The notes beneath the pieces are model-generated. The model was given only the letters and a program-made list of their open reading frames with translations, was not told the origin of the DNA and did no database searches. From an uncultured Cellvibrio sp. (lineage in GTDB: Bacteria; Pseudomonadota; Gammaproteobacteria; Pseudomonadales; Cellvibrionaceae), in assembly GCA_937958105.1 (NCBI GenBank), contig CALFXJ010000035.1, positions 19,765 to 83,764 of the forward strand: a stretch of 64,000 bases of DNA. The letters are read 5' to 3'. The position numbers and the translations under genes are program-made. Shown here piece by piece: positions 9,301-18,035 of this stretch; positions within the stretch are counted from its first letter, which is position 1; each line of letters opens with the position of its first letter.

Positions 9301-9854
9301 ATCTGGATGCTCAGAACGCTGACCTGATAGAGGCATTGGAGACTCTCGAGAATGCGATCAAGCGCATTGATCGTGAGACGCGCACTCGCTTCAAGGAAAC
9401 CTTTGACCAGGTCAACAAAAGTTTGCAGGAACTGTTTCCCAAAGTCTTCGGTGGAGGCCACGCCTATCTGGAACTTACCGGAGAGGATTTACTCGATACC
9501 GGTATCGCGATCATGGCGCGTCCACCGGGCAAACGTAACAGCACCATTCACTTGCTCTCCGGTGGTGAAAAAGCGCTCACCGCGATTGCACTGGTCTTCT
9601 CGATATTCCGTCTGAACCCGGCACCTTTCTGTATGCTGGACGAAGTGGATGCGCCGTTGGACGATGCCAACGTTGGTCGTTATGCGCGCATGGTTGAAGA
9701 GATGTCTGAGCACGTGCAGTTTATTTACATCACGCATAACAAGATTGCGATGGAGATGGCCCACCAGTTGATGGGTGTCACCATGCATGAACCGGGTGTT
9801 TCGCGTCTGGTTACCGTGGACGTTGACGAGGCGGCAGAATTGGCAGCAGTGTAA
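6345..9854 (+). CDS. smc: Chromosome segregation ATPase SMC
   Basis: SMC forms the ring-shaped dimer that condenses and aligns sister chromosomes, usually with ScpA and ScpB. The 1169-residue product has the full layout: an N-terminal head with Walker A GPNGCGKSN (about residues 32–40), long heptad-rich coiled coils on both sides of a hinge near residues 520–640, and a C-terminal head with the ABC signature LLSGGEKALTA and Walker B FCMLDEVDAPLDD. The start at MRLKCIKLAGFKSFVD is the standard one and has GGA upstream. It is followed by zipA and ligA, a gene order common in gammaproteobacteria. Confidence 0.97.
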   Translation: MRLKCIKLAGFKSFVDPTTVNFPSNLCAVVGPNGCGKSNIIDAVRWVMGESSAKNLRGENMTDVIFNGSSGRKPIGQASIELVFDNSDGTLLGEYASFTEISIKRKVTRDGQNLYYLNGAKCRRRDITDIFLGTGLGPRSYAIIEQGMISRLIEAKPEDLRVYIEEAAGISKYKERRRDTENRIRRTQENLERLTDIRDELERQLSRLQRQAQAAEKYTEYKKEERLLKAQVQVLKYQQLDQQAKQKQEAIRDLELRMESFITNQVNKDTQIEKYRTQYTELGDKFNEVQGRYYAIGADIARLEQSIHHAQERSRQLQADLEQTSRDCKEAEENLLIDAQKAEAWEAELLELEPELELVKAAEESSTDVLMASEEAMQRWQNEWDAFNQRAAEPRQKAEVQQSRIQHLEQVQQRLLQRIEKLKEEKANLVDGTEDEEIGQLTEQLAELDLAADEKRSRVDVLTEQLDQQRNDNNRLTNELDQVRSKLQSMRGRHASLEALQQAALGEKNKAVTQWLETQQLLNKPRLAESINVTDGWDKALETVLGDALQAVCVEGFDAVKDVLGNLTQGELVLFDTGAQVSTAGSSKGVLLSTKVSAPWDVAGLLDGIYAAEDLAAALQLRPQLAANESIITRDGIWLGPHWLRVARDTDASSGVIARRQELEELSAAIAEAEEQVESLSLQLEQGRETLKQVEQQRETLRREAEEQGRRYGELRSQLSAKQVRLEQINMRRERAEAEIREAREQMEQEAEHLSEARMILSEAIEMMEQDTEQREKLLQERDNIRTGLDQARQRARHDKDKAHELAMRFQSVKTQLDSIRLGIGRLREQAARLQERREQLTLSLSDNRDPIEEYKLELEAALSKRLSVEASLTEARRELETVEHELRNAEQARNRAEQEVQAVRSHLEQERLAAQMFEVQRAGIAQQLEEDGLDLNQILADLPEGSEIKPLEEELESLAGKINRLGPINLAAIDEYKTESERKNYLDAQNADLIEALETLENAIKRIDRETRTRFKETFDQVNKSLQELFPKVFGGGHAYLELTGEDLLDTGIAIMARPPGKRNSTIHLLSGGEKALTAIALVFSIFRLNPAPFCMLDEVDAPLDDANVGRYARMVEEMSEHVQFIYITHNKIAMEMAHQLMGVTMHEPGVSRLVTVDVDEAAELAAV

Positions 9855-9923
9855 TGAATCGCTGGCAATGCCATCGTGACCAGTTGCGAATTTACAGATT
9901 GAATCTTATCAACGGATAACATC

Positions 9924-11102
9924 ATGCAAGAATGGGTAACCGTCATCATTGTGCTCCTCATCCTGGCAATTCTGCTGGATGGGGTGCGGCGCATGCGTAT
10001 CAACCAGCGGGATAAAATTCGGATGTCCCGCTCCATCAATAAGCAGGGTGGCGGCAGTGACTCCGGCAAGGATTACTCCAGTGAGTTGCCCAACGGCGGT
10101 GCCCGCATCGTGGGTTACCGCGAGGTTCCCCAGACCAGCACTCCGCGCCCGCCCCGCAAACCGGCGATTCCCACCAATAGTTCCCGCGAGCAGCGAAAAG
10201 CCCCGGAGCAGACTCGTCTGAACCTTGATGAATCCGTACCGCTGCTGATGGAGTCGGTTACCGAGGATGTCCTGATGCGCGATCAGCAGGATGAGCAGGA
10301 AGCTATCGCACAGACCCGTCCGGATAATCAGCGGATGAGCGATCAACAACGCATCGAGCCTACTTTCTCTGCGCTGGATGACGATGACAGCTACGCTGCA
10401 TCCAGCCGTAGTTCTCAGCCAGCTGATGATGGGTACGACTACACCGACGAGCATGGCGAAGACGATGACATCACATATCGCGAGTCCGATTACGATGATG
10501 ACGAATATGCCGATGAAGCTTATTCGGAAGACGATCATGAAGACTTTGCCGACGATTATGAGGATGACGACGGCGAAGATTACGACGATGACTATGACGA
10601 TGAAGAATACGATGAAGCGGGCGCGGAGCCTGCGTCCACCTCAAATACTGATCAGCCGCTCAAAGAGCCGGAAGAAGTATTGATCATCAACGTCATGGCA
10701 ATGAAAGGCGAGATGTTCAAGGGGACAGCGTTGCTCGACATCATTCTCAAATGCGGCATGCGCTATGGCGATATGAATATCTTTCACCGTTACAGTGACA
10801 ACAAGGGTGAGGGCGCCTTGCTGTTCAGCATGGCCAATATGGTCAAGCCCGGCACCTTCGACCTGGATGCGATGGACACCTTTGAAACACCGGGTATCAG
10901 TCTGTTTATGACGCTGCCGATCAAGGCGGACAGCATGACCTCGTTTGATCTCATGGTAGATACAGCCCGCGCTATCGCCGAAACCCTGGGTGGTGAATTG
11001 AAGGATGAGCAGCGCAGTGTCATGACCCGACAGACCATCGAGCATTGCCGTCAGCGTATACGTGACTACGAACTCAAAAAACTGTCGCGCAGTCGCCAGT
11101 AA
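9924..11102 (+). CDS. zipA: Cell division protein ZipA
   Basis: ZipA anchors FtsZ filaments to the inner membrane at the division site. The 392-residue product has an N-terminal membrane helix (WVTVIIVLLILAILLDGV), a long flexible linker and a C-terminal FtsZ-binding domain (about 250–385, beginning EVLIINVMAMKGEMFKG). The linker is unusual: about residues 150–235 are extremely rich in Asp, Glu and Tyr, whereas many ZipA linkers are rich in Pro and Gln. Gene order smc–zipA–ligA supports the identity. Confidence 0.94.
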   Translation: MQEWVTVIIVLLILAILLDGVRRMRINQRDKIRMSRSINKQGGGSDSGKDYSSELPNGGARIVGYREVPQTSTPRPPRKPAIPTNSSREQRKAPEQTRLNLDESVPLLMESVTEDVLMRDQQDEQEAIAQTRPDNQRMSDQQRIEPTFSALDDDDSYAASSRSSQPADDGYDYTDEHGEDDDITYRESDYDDDEYADEAYSEDDHEDFADDYEDDDGEDYDDDYDDEEYDEAGAEPASTSNTDQPLKEPEEVLIINVMAMKGEMFKGTALLDIILKCGMRYGDMNIFHRYSDNKGEGALLFSMANMVKPGTFDLDAMDTFETPGISLFMTLPIKADSMTSFDLMVDTARAIAETLGGELKDEQRSVMTRQTIEHCRQRIRDYELKKLSRSRQ

Positions 11103-11174
11103 CTGACTGACAGCCTGACAGCGCACAAGGATGTGCATGAACCACTTGTATAGACTCTCGGAAGCGCCTTATCC

Positions 11175-13226
11175 ATGTCGACACCCGCCCCCCACATTGT
11201 CGCTGAAGCTGAAAAATTACGCGCAGAGATCAACGACCACAACTACCGTTACTACGCCCTCGACGAGCCTCAGGTACCTGATGCGGAATATGACCGCCTG
11301 ATGCTGCGGCTGCGCGAGATTGAAGGCCAATATCCGGAGCTTGTTACACCGGATTCTCCGACCCAGCGGGTCGGGGCTGCGCCGCTCAGCGCCTTTGGTA
11401 CCGTACAGCACGAAAGGCCGATGCTGTCCCTCGACAATGCCTTCAGCGATGAGGATCTGCTGCATTTCAACCGCCGCATCCAGGACCGCTTAAAACATAC
11501 TGATCACATCGAATTTGCCTGTGAGGTGAAGCTCGATGGTATCGCGGTCAGCCTGTTGTACCGCGATGGTGTACTGGTGCGTGGTGCCACCCGAGGCGAT
11601 GGTGCCCGTGGTGAAGACATCACGCAGAATGTGCGCACGGTTGCATCGGTTCCACTGCGGTTGCGCGGCAAAGGATTTCCCGCTGTGCTGGAGGTGCGCG
11701 GTGAAATCTATATGCCCAAATCCGGCTTCGAAAAGATGAACGATCAGGCGCGGGAAAAGGGCGAGCGTCTTTTTGTCAATCCCCGCAACGCAGCGGCAGG
11801 TAGCTTGCGACAGCTGGACCCGCGCATCACGGCGTCCCGCCCATTGGAAATGTGTGCCTACAGCGTCGGCCTCGTGGATGGCGTACCGGCGGATCATCCC
11901 TGGCCAGCGCGACACAGCGATGTGCTCTACGCCCTGCGTGACTGGGGGTTCCTGATCAATCGGGAAATGCAGATTGCCCACAATATCGAGGAATGCCTGG
12001 CCTATTATCGAAAAGTTCAGGATAAACGGATGTCACTGGCCTATGACATCGATGGTATTGTCTTCAAGGTGAATCAGCTTGATCTCCAGGAAAAGCTTGG
12101 CTTTATCTCCCGCGCACCTCGCTGGGCGGTGGCTTACAAATTTCCTGCCCAGGAAGAAATGACCCAACTGCTGGATGTGGAGTTTCAGGTGGGACGTACC
12201 GGGGCTGTTACACCCGTCGCCCGTCTGCAACCGGTCTTTGTCGGAGGCGTTACTGTCTCAAATGCCACCTTGCACAACCGTGATGAGATACAGCGACTCG
12301 GCATTAAAATCGGTGATACGGTGATTGTCCGTCGCGCTGGTGATGTTATCCCGCAGATCGTGGGTGTTGTCGACACAAAGCGCCCGGAAAATGCCCGCGC
12401 GATTTTATTTCCAACCCATTGTCCCGTGTGTGGATCACCGGTTGAAACTGTACCGGGCGAGGCCGTAGCCCGTTGCGATGGGGGACTGATCTGTCCCGCC
12501 CAGCGCAAAGAGGCGATTAAGCACTTTGCATCGCGCAAGGCCATGGATATCGAAGGTCTGGGCGATAAACTGGTTGAGCAGCTGGTGGATCTGGGTCACA
12601 TCAAAGCCGTTGCCGATCTGTACCAGCTGACCCGCGAACAGCTCGCCAGCCTGGAACGGATGGGTGAAAAATCGGCGGATAATCTGTTAAAGGCACTCGA
12701 AAAAAGTAAGCAGACCACGCTGGAAAAATTTATCTACGCCCTGGGTATCCGCGAAGTGGGAGAAGCCACGGCAAGAAATCTCGCGCTGCACTTCGGCAAT
12801 TACGCCGCACTGGCCGAAGCCAGCGAAGAAGCCTTGCAGGAAGTGACAGATATCGGGCCGGTGGTTGCACACTTCGTCGCTGAATTTTTTCAACAGGAGC
12901 ACAACCGCGAGGCCGTAGCTGCACTCAAGGCGGCAGGCGTAACCTGGGAAGAACGCGATAAGCCCATCGATACCGCTGCCCTGCCGTTGAAGGGCCTGAC
13001 TTATGTGCTCACAGGCACGCTGGAAAGTCTTACCCGCGATGACGCCAAGGCTCATCTGCTGGCTCTGGGAGCCAAGGTGGCCGGCAGTGTCTCGGCCAAG
13101 ACGGATTATGTGGTGGCCGGTCCCGGCGCTGGATCGAAGCTGCAAAAAGCCGAAGAATTGAATATTCCTGTCATGGATGAAGCGGGTCTGCTGGACCTGT
13201 TAAAACAACATCAACGGGCTGTTTGA
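11175..13226 (+). CDS. ligA: NAD-dependent DNA ligase LigA
   Basis: LigA seals nicks in replication and repair using NAD+. The 683-residue protein is of normal length. It has the adenylation motif ACEVKLDGIAVS with the catalytic lysine near residue 119, an OB fold, a four-cysteine zinc finger (CPVC ... CDGGLICP), helix-hairpin-helix repeats, and a C-terminal BRCT domain (GLTYVLTGTLESLTRDDAKA). GGAAG lies before ATG 11175. The next gene starts three bases after the stop. Confidence 0.97.
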   Translation: MSTPAPHIVAEAEKLRAEINDHNYRYYALDEPQVPDAEYDRLMLRLREIEGQYPELVTPDSPTQRVGAAPLSAFGTVQHERPMLSLDNAFSDEDLLHFNRRIQDRLKHTDHIEFACEVKLDGIAVSLLYRDGVLVRGATRGDGARGEDITQNVRTVASVPLRLRGKGFPAVLEVRGEIYMPKSGFEKMNDQAREKGERLFVNPRNAAAGSLRQLDPRITASRPLEMCAYSVGLVDGVPADHPWPARHSDVLYALRDWGFLINREMQIAHNIEECLAYYRKVQDKRMSLAYDIDGIVFKVNQLDLQEKLGFISRAPRWAVAYKFPAQEEMTQLLDVEFQVGRTGAVTPVARLQPVFVGGVTVSNATLHNRDEIQRLGIKIGDTVIVRRAGDVIPQIVGVVDTKRPENARAILFPTHCPVCGSPVETVPGEAVARCDGGLICPAQRKEAIKHFASRKAMDIEGLGDKLVEQLVDLGHIKAVADLYQLTREQLASLERMGEKSADNLLKALEKSKQTTLEKFIYALGIREVGEATARNLALHFGNYAALAEASEEALQEVTDIGPVVAHFVAEFFQQEHNREAVAALKAAGVTWEERDKPIDTAALPLKGLTYVLTGTLESLTRDDAKAHLLALGAKVAGSVSAKTDYVVAGPGAGSKLQKAEELNIPVMDEAGLLDLLKQHQRAV

Positions 13227-13229
13227 CGG

Positions 13230-13844
13230 ATGCATTGCAAAATCTGTTTTGTCTGGCTGCTGATCATCAGCAGTTTTTTATTGGGTGGTTGCAGTACAGT
13301 ACCTCCGGCAAAACCCAACAATATCTGCGATATCTTTGACGAGAAGCGTGACTGGTATAAACATGCGCGCAAGTCCGAAAAGCGGTGGGGTTCGGGTATT
13401 CCGGTCATGATGGCCATCATGTATCAGGAATCCCGGTTTGTGCACAATGCGCGCACCAAACGCACCAGAATTCTTGGGTTTATTCCCGGTCCACGCAAAA
13501 GCAATGCATTTGGTTATGCCCAGGTAAAAAGTGAAACCTGGTATGAATATCAGAGAAACAGTGGCAACACCTGGTCCCGTCGAGACAGGTACCAGGATGC
13601 GATCGATTTTATCGGCTGGTATAACGCGCAAAGTCAAAAGCGCAGCCGGATCGGATTGAACGATCCTTATAATCTTTATCTGGCGTACCACGAAGGTCAT
13701 GGTGGATTCAATCGCGGCACCTACCGCAAAAAAGCCTGGCTGCAGAATACCGCTAAGCAGGTGGCTAACCGCTCTGCGATGTATTCACGTCAGTTGTCGC
13801 AATGTGAGGATCGCTTGAAAAGCCCCTGGTGGTGGCCGTTTTAA
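13230..13844 (+). CDS. Lipoprotein with lysozyme/SLT-like domain
   Basis: The 204-residue product has a lipoprotein signal (WLLIISSFLLGGCSTVPP, lipobox LLGGC) and a domain resembling soluble lytic transglycosylases: MYQESRF supplies the candidate catalytic glutamate, and AYHEGHGGFNRG is typical of this subgroup. It would act on peptidoglycan from the outer membrane. It lies three bases after ligA and is likely cotranscribed. The exact substrate and whether it is active cannot be read from sequence. Confidence 0.75.
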   Translation: MHCKICFVWLLIISSFLLGGCSTVPPAKPNNICDIFDEKRDWYKHARKSEKRWGSGIPVMMAIMYQESRFVHNARTKRTRILGFIPGPRKSNAFGYAQVKSETWYEYQRNSGNTWSRRDRYQDAIDFIGWYNAQSQKRSRIGLNDPYNLYLAYHEGHGGFNRGTYRKKAWLQNTAKQVANRSAMYSRQLSQCEDRLKSPWWWPF

Positions 13845-13894
13845 ACCGTTGTAATACAGATAGATGTTCATTGATTACACTTCATGGAGCTTCT

Positions 13895-14320
13895 ATGGAT
13901 CAAGAGTCGATTGTGTATGGTTGTATCAAAGATGGGGCTTCGCTAATAGGTAATGCGGAGCGCATCCGCATCAACCGCGAAGCCATGCTGTCGCTGCCTC
14001 ATGCTGATGAGTGGCCGTTTTTATCGCAGGAGATGTTCTCCATCCCGCAGATCGAAATGCCGACCAGCAGTTATCAGACGGAAGTCATGCATTTTGGTGC
14101 TTCATACAAGGCAGTGGAATATGAGTGGGATCAATGGATCGCACAGTTTGAAGCGCTTCTGAGCAAGATGTACTGGGTTTCCGCCACCGTACATCTGGAG
14201 ACAGAACTGTCAGGTACCCATACCTTTACCTGGGAGTCCCAAGGCAGTTATCACAAACCGGGCTCCGGCGATATGCAGGTGCGCTGCGAATGGAGCCACG
14301 AAGGCTCATTACGATTTTAA
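13895..14320 (+). CDS. Hypothetical protein, 141 residues
   Basis: From ATG 13895, preceded by GGAG, the product begins MDQESIVYGCIKDG. A longer frame starts at 13829 inside the preceding gene but lacks a ribosome site. The protein is soluble, acidic and rich in Trp and aromatic residues with no membrane helix or signal. I do not recognise a family with certainty. It sits between the SLT-like lipoprotein gene and hemB in the same direction. Confidence 0.7.
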   Translation: MDQESIVYGCIKDGASLIGNAERIRINREAMLSLPHADEWPFLSQEMFSIPQIEMPTSSYQTEVMHFGASYKAVEYEWDQWIAQFEALLSKMYWVSATVHLETELSGTHTFTWESQGSYHKPGSGDMQVRCEWSHEGSLRF

Positions 14321-14338
14321 ATTTATGTGGAACCTATC

Positions 14339-15334
14339 ATGACTGAGAAAGACCGGATCACGCCCGATTTCCGTTTTCGTCGTTTGCGGCAGTCCGCCGC
14401 GGTGCGTCAGCTCGTGCGTGAAACGCAACTGTCGATGAATGACTTTATCCTGCCGATTTTTGTGGAGGAGGGGATTGATGAGCCGGTAGCCATTTCCAGC
14501 ATGCCGGGGGTGGTGCGTTACCCGGAAGTGCAGTTGCCCGGCGTGCTGCAGCGCGCCTGGGGCAAAGGTATCCGCGCGGTCATTCTGTTTGGGGTGTCCA
14601 CCCATAAAGATGAAGCGGGCACAGATACCTGGAATGATCAGGGCCTGATGGCGCGCATGATTCGTTCAGCCAAGGCAACGCAGCCGGAGATGCTGATTAT
14701 CAGTGACAACTGTTTCTGTGAATACACAACCCATGGCCACTGCGGCGTTGTCCATGAGTGCGGCGCAGGTCAGGACGTTGATAATGATCAGACGCTGGTG
14801 AATCTGCAAAAGCAAGCCGTAACCGCAGCGCGGGCCGGGGTTGATATGATTGCCCCCTCCGGAATGCAGGATGGAATGATCGCGGCAATTCGTCAGGGAT
14901 TGGATGAAGCAGGTTTTCACCACATACCGATCATGTCTTACTCCACCAAATTTGCATCAGCATTTTACGGCCCGTTCCGCGACGCGGTAGACAGCACCTT
15001 CAAAGGCACGCGCAGTACTTACCAGATGGACCCGGCCAATGGTCGGGAAGCCCTGGCAGAATCGTTGCAGGACGAGCTGGAAGGTGCGGATATTCTGATG
15101 GTTAAACCGGGTATCGCTTACCTGGATGTGCTGGCCAATATTCGTGCACATTCTTCACGTCCCTTGGCTGTGTATCACGTGAGCGGAGAATACGCGATGA
15201 TCAAAGCCGGTGCTGCCGCTGGAGTGATCGATGAAAAGGCGATTGTCATGGAGACCATGATCGCGTTCAAGCGCGCTGGTGCAGACCTGATTATTACCTA
15301 CTACGCCGAACAGATGGCTGAGTGGATTGATTGA
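14339..15334 (+). CDS. hemB: Porphobilinogen synthase (delta-aminolevulinate dehydratase)
   Basis: HemB condenses two molecules of 5-aminolevulinate to porphobilinogen in haem synthesis. The 331-residue product carries FVEEGIDEPVAISSMPGV near the N terminus, the metal-binding cysteine region DNCFCEYTTHGHCGV, the active-site stretches SYSTKFASAFYGPFRDA and ILMVKPGIAYLD with Schiff-base lysines, and normal length. I use ATG 14339, with GGA seven bases upstream; a GTG at 14327 would add four residues. The product feeds the cytochrome c pathway encoded at the left of the window. Confidence 0.96.
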   Translation: MTEKDRITPDFRFRRLRQSAAVRQLVRETQLSMNDFILPIFVEEGIDEPVAISSMPGVVRYPEVQLPGVLQRAWGKGIRAVILFGVSTHKDEAGTDTWNDQGLMARMIRSAKATQPEMLIISDNCFCEYTTHGHCGVVHECGAGQDVDNDQTLVNLQKQAVTAARAGVDMIAPSGMQDGMIAAIRQGLDEAGFHHIPIMSYSTKFASAFYGPFRDAVDSTFKGTRSTYQMDPANGREALAESLQDELEGADILMVKPGIAYLDVLANIRAHSSRPLAVYHVSGEYAMIKAGAAAGVIDEKAIVMETMIAFKRAGADLIITYYAEQMAEWID

Positions 15335-15335
15335 T

Positions 15336-15692
15336 ATGTCGAGTAAATTTTCTGCGCTGCTGCAAAGCAGTAAGCTGCTGTTCCTGCTGATTGGCCTGAG
15401 CCTGCTGATATTGATCATGGGCATATTGCTGATATCCCGTACGCCCGACATGGTGCCGGAAGCGGTTTCTCCTTCAGCGGAACAGCAAGAGGATTTGTCA
15501 TTGATCAAGTCTCTCAACGACACTGAAACCATCATCAGCAATGCCAGCAAAAACGATGCCCCATCCCTGACCGATGAACAGCGCGAGGTGCGCGGCAGTG
15601 AAGCCTGGTGTGAGGTCATGATGGTCAAGCCGAATGCTGAATGGAGTGATGCTGACGCGCGGTTGTTCGCACAAAAATGTCTGAACGATTAA
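15336..15692 (+). CDS. DUF3012 domain membrane-anchored protein
   Basis: The 118-residue product has an N-terminal membrane helix (LLFLLIGLSLLILIMGILLI), a polar linker and a short C-terminal domain ending RGSEAWCEVMMVKPNAEWS and AQKCLND. That end matches the DUF3012 pattern (GSxAWCxxMxxKPxxxW ... KxC) with two cysteines that may form a disulfide. It starts one base after the hemB stop, and its 3' end overlaps the longest jetA frame by 16 bases. Function is unknown. Confidence 0.75.
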   Translation: MSSKFSALLQSSKLLFLLIGLSLLILIMGILLISRTPDMVPEAVSPSAEQQEDLSLIKSLNDTETIISNASKNDAPSLTDEQREVRGSEAWCEVMMVKPNAEWSDADARLFAQKCLND

Positions 15693-17197
15693 GTTCCTCC
15701 ATGTTTTTCAACGAACAGCGTCCGCATTTTTTTAATCCCCTTACCGGAAAATACCGCGAAGTCGTCGCGGAATGCCTGCGCCTGCTGTATCAGCGGCTGT
15801 ATACCGATCTGCGCGACTACGGCCACGCAATGAACCGTGAGCAGCTGGTGGATATCTTCAAGGAAGCCATCGCCCGCACGCCGGTACTGGATGAGCAGGA
15901 TGACCAGGGCGAGAACGAGGGCCGTTTTAAAACACATCGTGAACTGGCAGGCTTTATCATCAATCGCCTTCTGGAAAACGGCTGGCTTGAGAAGCAGGTC
16001 GATGAAGCCAGCCTGCAGAGCACCTACGGCTTCAGCCGCATGGGCCGCCTGTTTACCCAGCCTTTTGCAGACAGTGACAGCAACCACTTCCGCACGCGCA
16101 ATCGCAACACTCGCAATACCCGCAACAGCCTGCAGGCATTTTATGAACAGGGCGAAGTTCACGACCTGCTGGATGCCTATGAATATTCCGAACGTATTAT
16201 CAGCGACTTCACCGATGTCATTTCTGAGCTGGAAGAGCGCAAACGCCAGCTGGTGCGTGAGGTTGAAGCACGCCAGCTGGTACAGCAGGCCAGCGAAGAA
16301 TTTTTTGACTTCATGGAGAAAGTCTTCAAACCTGATCTGGAAGTTCGCCTGTCGGCGGACAGTGTAGAAAAATATCGCGATCAGATTGCCGATATCATCA
16401 AAGGTATTCGACGCAAACGTAAATACGGGCAGGGTGATCCTGAAACCGCAGCAAAAGACTGGCGTGCCGTGATGGAAATCCGTCTGCGCAAACTGTTGCC
16501 CCAGCGGGTAGTGCCCCATGTATCGCTGCTGGATACCTTGCTGCAGGCTATCGAATCCCGTCTGCGCAATGCCTGCGAAGTGATGTTGCCGGCGCTGCGT
16601 CGCGCCTTGAATACTTTTACACAGCGTGCCGACATCATTATTCGCCAGTTAAGCTATATCCACAGCCAGGGCAGCGACGACATTGTGGATGTCTGCCGAC
16701 AGCTGGCCCAGCTGCCGGAAGAGCAGCAGGATGCTCTGTTTGCGCAACATCGGGATGATCTGAACGGGATGCAGCTTGCCTTCGTTGACCCCGGTCAGAT
16801 TCAGCTGCGCGCACCCTGGCAGAAAACCGTGGTGCGCAGCAGCGTTGAGCAGGACAAAGCACTTGACCCGGTTGCGCAGAAAGACATCTTTATTCAGCAG
16901 GCGCTGGACCGTGCGTTTATCGTTCAAGGCAGTGCTGTGCGTGAATATATTCACTCCGCCCTGGCACAGACTGGTCGCGTGAACAGCCGTCAGCTGTCGG
17001 CATCGAATATGCCGGAACTGCTGAATCTGGCTCATGCGATTGAAGTTGGAGCGATCAATAATCTTTCTTCCACTCTGCGTTTTGAAGTCACTCAAAATGC
17101 AGAGTGGCTGGCAGGTCCACCGCGTATTGAACAGGACGATTACTTTGTACGTCGCGATGAATTTGTCATCACCCTTATCGAGAACAACCATGGCTAG
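15677..17197 (+). CDS. jetA: Wadjet kleisin subunit JetA / MksF
   Basis: JetA is the kleisin that bridges the SMC heads in the Wadjet (JetABCD, also called MksFEBG) plasmid-restriction complex. The 506-residue product begins with the typical FFNEQRPHFFNPLTGKYREV winged-helix region, has a central helical section (IISDFTDVISELEERKRQL and following), and ends in a C-terminal winged-helix-like region. Two starts are possible: ATG 15677, overlapping the preceding gene, or ATG 15701, at MFFNEQRPHFF, which agrees better with the start of the family; neither has a good ribosome site. The frame overlaps jetB by eight bases. Confidence 0.88.
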   Translation: MSERLSSSMFFNEQRPHFFNPLTGKYREVVAECLRLLYQRLYTDLRDYGHAMNREQLVDIFKEAIARTPVLDEQDDQGENEGRFKTHRELAGFIINRLLENGWLEKQVDEASLQSTYGFSRMGRLFTQPFADSDSNHFRTRNRNTRNTRNSLQAFYEQGEVHDLLDAYEYSERIISDFTDVISELEERKRQLVREVEARQLVQQASEEFFDFMEKVFKPDLEVRLSADSVEKYRDQIADIIKGIRRKRKYGQGDPETAAKDWRAVMEIRLRKLLPQRVVPHVSLLDTLLQAIESRLRNACEVMLPALRRALNTFTQRADIIIRQLSYIHSQGSDDIVDVCRQLAQLPEEQQDALFAQHRDDLNGMQLAFVDPGQIQLRAPWQKTVVRSSVEQDKALDPVAQKDIFIQQALDRAFIVQGSAVREYIHSALAQTGRVNSRQLSASNMPELLNLAHAIEVGAINNLSSTLRFEVTQNAEWLAGPPRIEQDDYFVRRDEFVITLIENNHG

Positions 17198-17897
17198 TTT
17201 ACTTGAGACGCTGGAGCAACAGCTGGTTCCGCACAATCTGGATCTGGATGATTGGCGGGCGCTTCTGCAACGGTTGCTGGATTACGGTGTGCTGTGTCGT
17301 GACGACAGTCAGGTTGAAGCTGAATTCTATGATCAGTTTGTACGTGTGCAGGATCTCGTTGATCAATACCTGTCATTAATCGGCGTTCGTTTTCAGCACG
17401 ATCCACACTTTCGTTTTGTCCGCCTGATTCCTCCGGGAGCACGGGTGCCGGGGCTCGAAGATGAGAGTGACGAACCGTCCGGTGGCGGCTTCCGGCAGCG
17501 GCTGAACCAGCAGGAGATCGCGCTGATACTGGTCTTGCGCGCAGAATACGACAAAGCGCTGCGAGAAGGCTCCATTGACGAACAGGGCTGTGCAGCCATA
17601 TCTCTGGAAGCCGTGGCGCTGGCGATGAAAAACCTGCTGCGGCGAACCTTACCGGAAAACCTGGGTGAGCGACGGCAGGTCTTCAAACGGCTGCGACAGT
17701 TACGCCTGATTCACTATGTGCAGGAGACAGATCTGGATCAGTCAGAAAACTGGATCAAGATCCGGCCGCTCGTGGTTAATCTGGTAACCAATGAGTGGCT
17801 GGAGAAAATCCGCCGTGATGTTGGAGCGCTGGTGCCACCGGATTCAGAAGCTGAGACTGACGAAGATCGGAAAGTCGATAAGCATTCGATATTCTAA
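17190..17897 (+). CDS. jetB: Wadjet KITE subunit JetB / MksE (DUF4194)
   Basis: JetB is the KITE-type winged-helix protein that binds the kleisin and helps hold DNA. From ATG 17190, inside the end of jetA (ATGGCTAG), the product has 235 residues, normal for the family. It has the DUF4194 features: an N-terminal winged-helix segment (WRALLQRLLDYGVLCRDDSQ), a stretch HFRFVRLIPPGARVPGLED, and LNQQEIALILVLRAEYDKAL. The C-terminal tail is acidic. A longer frame reaches 17034 but lies wholly within jetA. A 138-base gap with a hairpin separates it from jetC. Confidence 0.9.
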   Translation: MASLLETLEQQLVPHNLDLDDWRALLQRLLDYGVLCRDDSQVEAEFYDQFVRVQDLVDQYLSLIGVRFQHDPHFRFVRLIPPGARVPGLEDESDEPSGGGFRQRLNQQEIALILVLRAEYDKALREGSIDEQGCAAISLEAVALAMKNLLRRTLPENLGERRQVFKRLRQLRLIHYVQETDLDQSENWIKIRPLVVNLVTNEWLEKIRRDVGALVPPDSEAETDEDRKVDKHSIF

Positions 17898-17968
17898 TTG
17901 AGATTTTTAGACGGGATTACCGCAGACCGGTGATGGCTCTTTTACCCGCCTCATCAAGCGCTGTGTGA

Positions 17969-17993
17969 GTCCGCTGCCAGGGGGCAGGCGGAC
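17969..17993. promoter_or_regulatory. Strong hairpin in the jetB–jetC gap
   Basis: GTCCGCTGCC pairs with GGCA-G-GCGGAC over ten base pairs with one bulged G and a four-base loop. It lies 72 bases after jetB and 43 bases before jetC. It has no T-tract, so it is not a standard terminator. It may stabilise or separate the jetAB and jetCD parts of the transcript, or be a protein-binding site. All other junctions in the locus overlap, which makes this gap stand out. Confidence 0.5.
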
Positions 17994-18035
17994 TACGAGG
18001 TAATACAACGTATCTACCATTGACGGAAGTCATCT

